Source: Benincasa hispida (lineage: Eukaryota > Streptophyta > Magnoliopsida > Cucurbitales > Cucurbitaceae). From it: a stretch of DNA of 64,000 bases. Positions 35,930-46,113 of the stretch are shown piece after piece (the first letter of the stretch is position 1; the number at the start of each line of letters is the position of its first letter). A program made the position numbers and the translations under genes. The stretch lies in assembly GCF_009727055.1 (NCBI RefSeq), contig NC_052353.1, positions 47,572,635 to 47,636,634 of the forward strand, in the 5' to 3' direction. Below the pieces are notes generated by a model, which worked only from the letters and a program-made list of their open reading frames with translations, made no database searches and had not been told where the DNA came from.

Positions 35930-37583
35930 GATGTGTTATTTTATGATGTGGAATGATGGATGAATTGCGATGATGGAATGCATTGAACACTCAAGTTTTC
36001 TCCGTGGAATCCAAGTGTAAACCCCACTGAGTTTCTTGATAAGTCCAGGGTCGAACTCAAGGACTTGGGAAATCTGGTTGCGGTGGTAATTTTTAGAAAA
36101 ACTTTGCGGTAACCGGTAACTCAAATAGTTGTTGGTTTTGTTTGTTGCGGTAATGAAAATAAACAAATGCGGCAGATTTCAAAAAGAGTTGACAAACGAA
36201 AGATGCGATGAGTATGCGGTGAAGGGGTTGAGAAGGGTTTCGGCTAACACTTCCTAGGATGTGTTCATGCTTTGCGATCATGCAACACACATACAATAGT
36301 AAACCATCTCCCGATGCAAATGCTACAACTTCTAATGTTAGAACACATGCGATATATGCGATAAGTCTATAGGACCTACACATAAGCCTTTATTCTTATT
36401 TATCCGATGATGAAATGACACACACACAAATAAGGCGACCACATAATATCATACCTATCTCTAGGGTGCATGCGATGCAGGTTGGCAAACAGAGCTTATC
36501 TCTATGTCCCTATCTCTTGTTTATGCAGTTCTAATCTTGCTCTCTCGAGTCTAGATTCTAACCAAGCTCTCTCAAGTCTTAGATTCTTTCTTTAGACTCT
36601 CTCTCTCGAGTAGCTTTAAAGAGATATTTGGCACAACGTAAAACAAGATAATCGCAAGCAATGAACATCCTAGGTCATGTTAGCTTAGTTCTTCTCAACC
36701 CATTCGACAAGTTTAGCTACTCATGCATGCTAAGAGAGTGAACAGATGTAGAATAAGAACTTCCATTGTATAAATATAAAGATGAAGTACAAAATAACAA
36801 TGCAAGAATAGAATAAGAGCTTGGTAGCAATCTCTTGCTTCCTAGGCTTTTACACTGTCTTTCTACTCGTTTCAAAAGATAATCTCGCTCTCACGAGAGT
36901 CGGCCCGCTCTCTACTTCTATGCCTTTGGGTTCTCTCTCGAGTTGCCCTGAGCGATCTTCCGGCGTCTTTATTTTTCTCTTGCTCTGCCTTAAAATAAAA
37001 AGGAAACTATGGACAAAGACATTCTGAGCTAACTGATCCGAACCCTTTTTCTGAAGGATGCCTTTAGTATTTATAGAGCTTCGGGGTGAAGGGCGACTTC
37101 TCTCTTATGATTGCACAGATGGGATGGCTTTAATTCCTTGACTGATGCGCTGAATATTTGTCACTGAAAAGCTGAATGTACTTGTTATCGTTAGCAGCTG
37201 TCAACTTAATTCGGATTCGACCGTCATCAACTTTCTATCCCATCGTGATTAATTATGCCTTTCACCTAGATGCGCTCACCAAGTTCTGCCGTCTCTTATG
37301 CGGCAATCCTTCTTGAGCAAATATTTACAAAAACAATCATCACAAAGCCTTATGGTAATGCTGCGCTCGACCAATGATTTCCTGTGATCACTCTTTCCGC
37401 ATTGCATCAACGCATATTCTACATAAAAATACAAAAATAAACTTTTCCAATGCGATGAATGCATACGACTGCAATGTAATAAACTTAATGCTTTTTGGAC
37501 GCAATCTAACATATCTTGTCAATGCAAACCCTCATTGTTTAATAACTTAGCAATGTAATAATGTGCATTTCTGCTTGTTATCA
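35930..37583 (-). repeat. 5' LTR of gypsy-D1
   Basis: It runs TGATGTG to GTTATCA on +. The TATA box is at 37068-37075. It matches the 3' LTR with scattered differences, about one every 10-15 bases in the parts I compared. Confidence 0.92.
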
Positions 37584-37588
37584 CTTCC

Positions 37589-38730
37589 CCACGCTACAAC
37601 TCCTCCGTTAAGAGTAAAAACTGACCCTGAAGTGGACTTATGAGAGTTCTTATCAGTTTGAAAGTCAGAATCCGTGTATCCAGTAAGGATCAAATCCCTA
37701 GATCCATATACGAGCATGTAGTCCCTCATTCTCCGAAGATACTTGAGGATATTCTTCACTGCGGTCCAGTGACCCTAGCCTGGATTAGACTGATACCTAC
37801 TGACTATGCCCACAATGTACAGATGTCTGGTCTAGTATAGAGCATCGCGTACATTAAAATGCCAATGACAGATGCATATGGGACCCGTCTCATCTCCTCT
37901 ACCTCTTGAGGCATCTTAGGACACATGTCCTTAGACAAAGTGACTCCATGCCTGAACGGCAGTAGGCCCCTCTTAGAGTCCTGCATCGAGTACTTGAGCA
38001 ACATCGTGTCAATGTATGATACCTGAGACAGTGCTAGCACTTTATTCTTACGATCCTAAAAGATATGTATACCCAGAACAAACTGAGCCTCTCCTAAATC
38101 TTTCATTTGAAATTGTGTCGCTAGCCAGTTCTTAACTGCAGTTAGTAGACCTACATCATTCCCAATGAGTAGGATATTGTCTAAATACAACACTAAAAAG
38201 ATTACTGAAGCATTGATGATTTCTTGTAGACACAAGGTTCATCAACATTCTTGTCAAAGCCATATGACTTGATCACAGTATCAAACCATATGTACCAAGA
38301 TCGAGATGCCTTTTTTAGCCCATAAATGGACCGATTCAGCTTGAAAACCTTTTGCTCTTGACCTTGGGCTATGAATCCCTCGAGTTGCATCATATAAATG
38401 GTCTCCTCAAGATTGCCATTCAGAAAGGTCGTCTTGACGTCCATTTGCCAGATCTCATAATTATAATAAGCTGCAATGGATAGGAAGATGCGAATCAAAT
38501 TTAACATAGCAACAGGCAAGAAAGTCTCCTCATAGTTGATTCCCTCTACCTGGTATAACCCTTTGCCACAAGCCGAGCCTTGAAGGTTTGCACCTTCTCA
38601 TCAGCACCCCGATTTCGCTTGTAGATCCATTTACAACCTATAGGTTTTACCCCATCAGTCTGATCTACAAGATCCCATACTGAGTTGAAGTACATCAACT
38701 CCATCTCGAGATCCATGGCCTTGACCCATT
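37589..38730 (-). pseudogene. copia-A2 RT and N-terminal RNase H
   Basis: On the - strand, reading from 38730: CKWIYKR-type text, a gap around VDYEE, LNLIRIFLSIAAYYNYEIWQ, MDVKTTFLNGNLEETIYM, LNRSIYGLKKASRSW. The catalytic box is changed to Y-L-D-N at 38176-38187, so one catalytic aspartate is lost. Further on are SQVSYIDTMLLKYSMQDSKRG, YTRPDIC, MKNILKYLRRMRDYML and the RNase H start GSVFTLNGGVVAWG, cut by gypsy-D1. Several frame changes are present. Confidence 0.88.
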
Positions 38731-39345
38731 CATCCTAGTCAACACCCTCCATTGCCTTCTGATAAGACAACGAATCCTCAACGTCGCCATCTGCTACCAT
38801 AGCAAGGATTTTCGTGAAACCCAGGTAACGAACGGGTGGGTTCGCAACTCTCCCACTGCGTTGAGGTTCCCTCAACTCTTGAGGTGGAACCGACCTACTA
38901 GATGAACTACCATCAACAACTATTGCTGATGAAGCAGGCTCTTCAACAACTCTTGTTGAAGTTTCAGTAGTTTCATTGGAAAGCTCACGTAACATAATTT
39001 TACTTCATGGACTGTGCTCCCTTATATGATCCTCCTCCAGGAAAGTAGCATTCGTGGTAAGAAACACCCTATTTTCTAACGAATCATAAAAACAACCCCC
39101 TCGTGTACCTTTGGGGTAGCCTACAAAGAGGCATAACCTCGACTGTGGTTCCAACTTATTGGGATTTGCCTCAAGCACATGTGTAGGGAAACCCCAACTG
39201 TAGAAGTGACGTAAACTAGCTTTACACCCGTTCCACAACTCCAAAGGTGTTCTCGCAACACTTTTGGAGGGAACACAGTTGAGTATGTATACTGCAGTCT
39301 CCATTGAAAAACCCCAAAACGAGTCCCGTAAGGAAGTGTAACTTA
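38731..39345 (-). pseudogene. copia-A2 integrase C-terminal part and linker
   Basis: On the - strand: SFWGFS, METAVYILNCVPSKSVARTPLELW, HVLEANPNKLE, FVGYPKGTRGG and TTNATFLEEDHIREH, then the Ser/Thr-rich linker with STRVVEEP and PQRSGRVANPPVRYLGF. The catalytic core and HHCC module are missing: the text stops at the domain just before FWGY (about 39345) and runs into copia-C leader. Confidence 0.85.
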
Positions 39346-39956
39346 TCTACATCATCGCTTAGCTCTGCGACCAAACAATCGCTTAGTGCTATCGCGTAGC
39401 ACTTCATCGCATCGCTTAGCTGCATCATTGCTAAACGATTGTATAACACCATCGTTTAGCAAAATCAATGTATCGTCTAATTCCCACGACTACAACTAAA
39501 CGATCGCGTAATGCTATCGTATAGCAAATGAACACATCGCTTAACTCCCGTAGGTACACGATCATTTAGCGTTCAACATCACAATGACTAGTGCATATTA
39601 CAAAACAATCGTCTAGCTTTTCTTCTCATTGTGTAATGTTTGGAGCTAAACGATCGTTTAGCAACTGGACCTCAACAATAGATTTAAGCAGAAGCTGAAA
39701 ACTCTGGAACAACAGCTCGACCTCCTTCGCTTATTTCTTCAATTACATCTTAATTTCAACTCTAATGACTCCAAATAAATTATAGACTCTTGTTAACACA
39801 TAAATGCTCATCAAACAAGAGCTAATTACAAATTTAATTGAGAAATTAAAGAGAATTAAAATGCCAAAACAGAGAAAACCATAGAAGTGCATCAGTTTCA
39901 TATATCTCATGAAAAAACACCCACCTCGCCAAAATTAGACCGAATTGAAAGCTTAA
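39346..39956 (-). other. copia-C leader with dense CGATCG palindromes
   Basis: Non-coding. From 39346 to 39690 it is a string of motifs such as AAACGATCGCGTAATGC, CATCGCTTAGC and the exact 18-base palindrome GCTAAACGATCGTTTAGC at 39645-39662. The rest is AT-rich. It lies downstream (- strand) of a primer site, so it is the leader of a copia-C element whose genes are lost. Confidence 0.72.
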
Positions 39957-39974
39957 AACATGCTCTGATACCAA
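39957..39974 (-). other. primer binding site of copia-C (tRNA-iMet type)
   Basis: On the - strand TTGGTATCAGAGCATG follows the LTR end with one base between. It is the best preserved methionine-type primer site in the window. Confidence 0.85.
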
Positions 39975-39975
39975 T

Positions 39976-41570
39976 TGTAAGAGTTAAACAACATGCAGAG
40001 AAAGTATCAAGGGTCCATAAGCATTCTAATTCACTAATTTTGGCAAAAACTAAAGCATGCTCTTCTTAAAAAATGGGTTTTCTAAACATACCTTTGATGA
40101 ACTCTACAAAAAAAGTCTGTTCAACTGCTGTCTTCACTTGGTATCAACGTGAACCACCTCAAAGCCTTCCTTACTATGCCCTTGGAGCTTTAGGCAGAGT
40201 TGTGGGACTCAAGAACAACTTAAAGATGTGAAGAAACAAGAAGATCTCATAGCAACCCAACTGAAGAAGATAGTTTCTTCTTCAGAAATTTTCTTTGAAA
40301 ATTCTGTATTCTTCTTTTTTCTTCTCCAACAATTCCAATCTTCTTTATATATTTAGATGAACATGCAAAGTGATGGAGTGCATGGCTTGCAAGTTATGCT
40401 TAGAGAATCAAAGTAGAGAAGATAATGGTTTTTTTTTTTTTGTGAGCATAAATATGATGGTAATGGAGAAAATCCATTTTCCATTTTGTGCAACCATGCA
40501 AATTATTTTTCCATTTTCTTTTTAAAACAAAAAATGATTTAAAACCATTTTAATTCAAAATTTGTTTTCTTAAATTAATTTTTGCACAATAATCATCTTC
40601 ATATATTTAAATCATATTCAAATATTTATTCTCTTGTTCCATTTAATTTGAACGTTTCAAATTAATTTCTCAAGCTACCCTAAAGCTTACCCATTTACGA
40701 GCTAGTAAGGGGACCTCACAGACCTACAGATCATGGGCTCCAATGATCCGAGATTAATCGGCCAAACTCATTAGACCGATCTAACCCCCATTCGTTAACT
40801 CATGGGTGATTCCACTAAAGCCCATAGCTGAACTCCCTTCACTGTAGATATATTATGTCCAATCGATATAATTATGATTCGTAAGTTAACCCTTCACAGG
40901 TTGCTCGTAATAACGCCTGGGTCGAATCTCTATTTTACCCCCGAAATTACCTCTTGTTTCTTAAGTTCCACTGATCCCCTAATGAACAATTGATTTTAGA
41001 TCCAATCAATAAATCGAATCCCTCTTAGGCCAATGAGAGGGTGAGGCCTCTTGTTCAAAACCCAGAATCAGCACTTGAAGGAAACAACCTCTCTATTAAC
41101 CCTAATCGGGTAGGAGTGAATTCCCTCTTGCACCCTATGTTCCTAGCTATTCATCCGGTCTTATACCTAAAATGGTAAGCTTATAGAGCAAAGGCAATTG
41201 GTCTACTCTCACCGTTTGCAGATCAAAGGATAATCCCGAACAAACAAAAGTTCATAGTTAGCTCAGGATTAAGGTTAAGTTACCTAGGTCATTGCTTTGA
41301 AATAGTCAGTCTTAAACAGTAAACAACGTTATAAAGTAAGAGTGACAAGTTTTGTGGTTCGATCTAGCACAAAACTCATTTGCACAGGACACCCCCACTC
41401 ATCATGTCTCAACATGCACGAACTAGGATAACTTCGTATGTAGCACTTTACAACTCTTTGTAACAACTATAGAGTAGGCCGCATCCAATAGTGTTACTAG
41501 AATAAGGTACCCAACTTTATTCATATACTATAGATCATTTTGACTATTTACTCGAACCTGATCCACTTGT
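39976..41570 (-). repeat. copia-C 5' LTR, truncated
   Basis: It aligns in reverse with 7672-9558. The LTR end lies at 39976, next to the primer site. The LTR start is missing: at about 41570 the text joins the middle of a copia-B LTR of opposite orientation, with three bases of shared sequence at the joint. Confidence 0.82.
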
Positions 41571-42977
41571 AGAGAGATCGCTCCCTTAAGGGCTGATTCC
41601 GGGGCTTAAACATAGTGGCCACAACTTCTCTTTGGAAGAGAAGACTCAGTCATAGTAGTACTATGACTTATGTTCATTAGAGAGATCGGTGGTACTTAAG
41701 AAGTTAGATGTAACTACAGGGGCATAACGGTTATTGGCCCAACTGTACTTACGAGCGATCTGTGAAGGGTTGTCGCACTTCTGATTGGTTAAGATGGACA
41801 CATAATATATTTGTGGTAAGGAGAGTTCGGCTGTCGATTTTTAGTGGAGTGTCTGGTAGTTAACGAATGGTGGATCCCGTGACTAAAGAGTTTAGTCAAT
41901 TATTCACGTACGGTTCGAGCTTTGAGCTACAGGTCCATAAGGTCCCCTTGGTAGCTCAATGGATTCAGTTGAGGATCAGTTCTTGTGTTTATTTGAAATG
42001 TTCAAATTGACAAGAGGTATTTTGATTATATATGATATAATCGGTTATGATGTATGAGATGCATCTAGTAGAGGATTTATGTAAATGAGATTTACATTAA
42101 ATACCATGGAATAGAAAAAGAACTATGGTTTATATGTTTCATGAGATGAAATATTAAAACTATAGGTTATAAATATAGTATGATAAGTTGGTTATCATTT
42201 ATATTATAATAATATATAATAATTGTTTTCCTAATTTTAGTAAGTTTTTGCAAATGTTAAAAAATTGTTTTGAGATTCTCTCTCGGAAAAACATTCATGT
42301 AAGCTTGTCAAGTAATTATAGATTTATTAAGCGACAGCTTGGGTGAGTTAAACGATCGTTTAGTATTTACTAAGTGACACCTACCAAAGTAAACGATCGT
42401 ATAGTGTTTGTAGGTGACAAACACTGAGCTAACGATCGCTTATCTTTTGCTAGATGATCACTTAGATTTAGCTAAACAATTGGGCATCGACAAATGCGAT
42501 AGGTTTCTGTCTTCTCTCACTTGCCCAATCGTGTACATGATTGTTCTTTCCTCCTTCGTTTGCCTCATTCTAAGTCCAAAACAGAACCCACCCTCTGGAT
42601 TCTCACACCGAGAATACCAAGGTAACCTTCTTGGTGGTTTCATACTCAACTCGACACCATCGAGGTTTATAGGACTATTTGTGACCGAGGCGATAATTGG
42701 AGGACGAGCGCGAAGTGTTCGTGCAGTGTTGCGGTCGTGTTGTTTGAGCGTTCGAGGTTGTGTTCGAGCGTTCGTGAGCAAGGAGCATGGAGACGAGTCT
42801 ACAAATGTTCGTAGAGATTTCTCCTTGTTCATTTGTAGTTGTTCATGCTGTAATTTTTGTATTGATTACATAACTATATGTTTTGTATATGACTGTAATT
42901 GTAATGTTCATTCATGATTGTAATTTGAAATGATTCTTATTTCCACTGTTCATGTAAATCTCGAGTTGATTTTTTCA
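41571..42977 (+). repeat. copia-B LTR, 3' part, in copia-A2 gag
   Basis: It reads + from the mid-LTR text GCTCCCTTAAGGGCTGATTC to the end TTGATTTTTTCA at 42977. It contains CGATCG-type motifs at about 42350-42480, including TAAACGATCGTTTAG. Its right border falls just after the zinc-knuckle codons of copia-A2 gag. The left half of the LTR and the element it belonged to are lost. Confidence 0.85.
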
Positions 42978-43826
42978 ACAAGGACAATTCCTCTTCCAGT
43001 GCCCGTTCTAATTGTAGTGGAAACATTTTCCATTTTCAACCGAAGGCAGACGCCTCCTTGAGGTGACAGGTGGCAGGTTAACAAGCGCTTTCCCTTTCCC
43101 CTTACCACCCTTGTTCTTATTCTCTTTTGCAAAGTTAGAAGTATAAGGTGCATACTTCATTCATGAGGTCGAACCTCGATAGAACGTCCTAAAAGATGAA
43201 GCAACATTTGCCTCACCCATTTTCCTCTCCTTACTTTTCAGTAAAGATTGGTATGTTTTCAACTCGTTGAGGAGAGTTGTAAGGGTGTATTCCACTTTGT
43301 TAAGATTCGCATTGCTAACAAAGTAGAGGAAACTCTCCGGCAATGAATGCAGGATGATGCTAGCTTGACTGCCCTCATTGATTCTAGACCCATTCATCTC
43401 CGCCACATTGAAGTGGACCATTATATTAAGCATATGCTCACGAACAGAGACGCCTTCCTCCATTTTGGAGTTGAAGATGTATTTCAGAGCCTCGTGCTTG
43501 AGTTGTCTAGACGGTTGTCTGAACATCCTCCGCAGGGACTCCATGATCTCACGTGGTGATACCATGGGCTCATGCTTCTTCGCCAACATGTCACTAAGAC
43601 TGGCTAAGATATAGGCTCGGGCCTTCTCGTTTGCCCGTGTCCATCGCTCATACGCCTCTCGAACATTTCGAGCGGAGTTTGGAGCTGGAATAGGAGGAAA
43701 AACCTCTGTAAGGGAAAACATTAGATCCTCGATGATGAGTATCATCGTGATCATATGTTTCCAACTGGAATAGTTGTCGCCAATAAGTCTTTCGGCGCTA
43801 AGTAAAGCGATTGTGGCTGTAGCCAT
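42978..43826 (-). pseudogene. copia-A2 gag
   Basis: On the - strand the start MATATIALLSAERLIGDNYSS (43826) corresponds to copia-A1 gag. The capsid is open for some 220 codons: YERWTRANEKARAYILASL, PREIMESLRRMF, NIMVHFNVAEMNG and LHSLPESFLYFVSNANLNKVEYTLTTLLNEL. After 43161 the frame shifts into the lysine/glycine-rich part and the zinc knuckle, of which only the last residues W-K-R-N-C remain before the copia-B LTR. This is the best preserved copia gag capsid in the window. Confidence 0.9.
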
Positions 43827-46095
43827 TTTAAACCGTTGTTGAAAAACAAGCAAACTTTTATAAGACTTCGCTAAACCACATTTTAACCAATTAGTTTTAG
43901 CAAAATAGTTTCCAAGTACCTTAAGTGTTTAAGACTTATATTTTGCAATGATGCCCCAACGAGGCAGGACAAATGTAACCGGTGTGGTGATCAAATGCCT
44001 CTTCATTGGGATGAGACATTCTCAATCATCAGGCAGAACCAGCTCTTGGAACTGAACCTAACAGCCACCATTTATTTGGTCCAAAACTGTTAACTCTTAA
44101 CAATTCCGCGTAAGTGTGACCCCTCGTTTTCGACACCAGTGTCCTGTCCTAATGAGCCCACCATAGGGAAGAAGCAGAATAGGACAAGAGACTAAGTAAC
44201 CTTATCCTCTTACAGAAGATCAAATAAAGCAACGCGCAAAACTGCCATCCTATAGGGGGACACTCCCAGGGTGCCTCGAGGTGATACACAGAAACTTTAT
44301 TCAATCCAATGAGGGAGACCATAGGATATGTTGTCACGCTTCCCGCTCCCACTTACTATAAACATTCTCTCCATCCACCTTGATATTGACCTACCCAAAC
44401 ACCATTCTTTAGGGGGACACTCCTAGGGTGCCATGAGGCTGAGGGTAGATCTCACGGTGTGGACTATAAGGGAGAAACATGAAAGGTTAAATGAAGCATC
44501 ATATACCCCAAGTACCTTCTACAGAATGTTCTACCTAGGGGTTCATTAACCTAGACAATACGACTACTGATTTTAAAGTCATCTTTTAAGTCCGCTCATA
44601 AACAAATTTTGTCTATGAAATAAAACAAGTTCAAGTAGTCACACTAAACTCTTTAATGGGCTGTCCTTAACTTGCATGCATGCATCAAATCTATCTAATT
44701 CACCTTTCTAGGTAGGTTCCCAGATAGGGGTGTTACGTTTCCGTCAACTTAAATACCCCAGCCTAGACAGAACCCGCCTTAGACAGAAGGTCCCTTATAG
44801 ATAGATTTGCTACACTTTAACCTTTTATTAGTCAATTTAATCCTATTAAACTAATTAAAAGATTAAAACCTAAGGTTGCTAATCATATTAAAACCGTGAT
44901 CTTAGGTCTATGTCATCCAAGTTTTAAACATTTTGAAACCATGAATTAAACCTAAGTGAGCATGCTTGTCTTTCTTATAGCTTTTAGTTCTAATTTCTTT
45001 TTAACCTTTAAAAAGAAACAACTAAAACACATTGCCACACAACAAGGTATTTATAACGCTTATAAATTAACTTATGTGTCATGCTTCATGCAATGTCCGG
45101 TCATTACTATACATAACTTTTATATCAAAGTAACAACCAAGCAAACATGCTTTTCATACACCCTTATAATATAACAATTATAATATAAAGTTGATGCATG
45201 TTAATGCTTTTTATGCATGCATAAATATAACACTATATTATATGATGCATGAGCATGCTCTTACGTAATTTAAATCATGCTTCTCTAAATCATAACATTT
45301 ATAATAAAGAGATGATGCATGACCAATGAAATATAAAATAAACCATACATCTCATGTATTAAAACCATACATTAATAGATCGGGATGAACCAACTCAAAA
45401 TCGGAATGAAAAATTCTATCTATTACATTTTTCCATCGAGCAAACTGGTTCAAAGGCAAATTGGGTTTTGAACCACCAAGCGAAACTCCCATCGTGTAGT
45501 AAACGCCTCCAGGTAAACGATCGCTTAGTGCACACTAGACGATAGCATGAATGCTACATTATCGCTTAGACGACAACAGGGTTGTGAAGCCTGATCGTCT
45601 AGACGATCGCTTAACACGTTAAAGGTAAACGATTTACCACGCAACTTACTCCACGATCGTATAGTCACTAACTAAGCGATAAAGCTTGCTGAACTATACG
45701 ATCGTCTAGTGCATGGGCGCGTTAAACGATACCTGAATATCTGATACTCAGCGATCGTCTACCCCATCATCTACACGACCCGACCAACGCTTGGTCATAT
45801 TCTTCCTTGAAGAACAACAACCTTGGCTCTGAACTTCTTCACGAATGACTCAAAACTCAAACTAACTTTGAAAATACAAACTTGATAGCAATTAATTATG
45901 CCCAAAAACGCAGGGGCCTTTACAATTATCTGGAAATGTAAAAGAATTTAACAAACCAAGGTTTCATCCCAGAAAACTCCATTAATCCACACATCCACAA
46001 ACAAATTAACAATTAAAACAGAGAATAGACATGCTTTTTACCCACCAAGAATGTAAATGAAATTCTTTGCAGCAATGAATTTGGAATATCAGGAA
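43827..46095 (-). other. copia-A2 untranslated leader
   Basis: No gene. On the - strand it matches the two halves of the copia-A1 leader. It contains, uninterrupted, the site where copia-B1 inserted in A1 (44791-44813). AT-rich ATGCATG-type repeats lie at 45180-45330, and a CGATCG-motif run at about 45490-45775 (for example ACGATCGTCTAG and AAACGATCGCTTAG). Confidence 0.75.
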
Positions 46096-46111
46096 CCTGG
46101 CTCTGATACTA
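46096..46111 (-). other. primer binding site of copia-A2
   Basis: On the - strand TAGTATCAGAGCCAGG lies two bases after the LTR end TCCTTCA. It differs from TGGTATCAGAGC at one position. This site and that of copia-A1 are followed by the same CAGG bases. Confidence 0.8.
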
Positions 46112-46113
46112 AT

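Larger units (their letters stand above)
30937..37583 (-). mobile_element. Ty3/gypsy element D1: gag and protease only
   Basis: The element is 6647 bases, with LTRs of 1655 and 1654 bases (roughly 90% identical by eye), a tRNA-Asp-type primer site and a polypurine tract, both directly at the LTRs. It is flanked by CTTCA (30932-30936) and CTTCC (37584-37588). The uninterrupted RNase H of copia-B1 at 4150-4176 shows the empty site. Its internal region of 3338 bases holds gag and an Athila/Tat-type protease, then about 1.1 kb without coding sequence. RT, RNase H and integrase are absent. The structure matches the known non-autonomous class of LTR elements that carry only gag-type genes. Confidence 0.9.

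Noticed and set aside
39222..39452. 76-codon frame on the - strand joining copia integrase and CGATCG repeats
   Set aside because: It crosses the joint between copia-A2 integrase and copia-C leader, so it is a chance fusion in the wrong frame for integrase.
39346..39690. Possible CRISPR-like array of palindromic repeats
   Set aside because: Spacing and unit length are irregular, units are diverged, there are no cas genes and the sequence is plant nuclear. It is a retroelement leader motif.
42414..42917. 167-codon frame on +, and 124 codons on the opposite strand
   Set aside because: Both lie in the copia-B LTR end. Related short frames (16728-16925, 26401-26676) come from the same LTR text and are broken differently.
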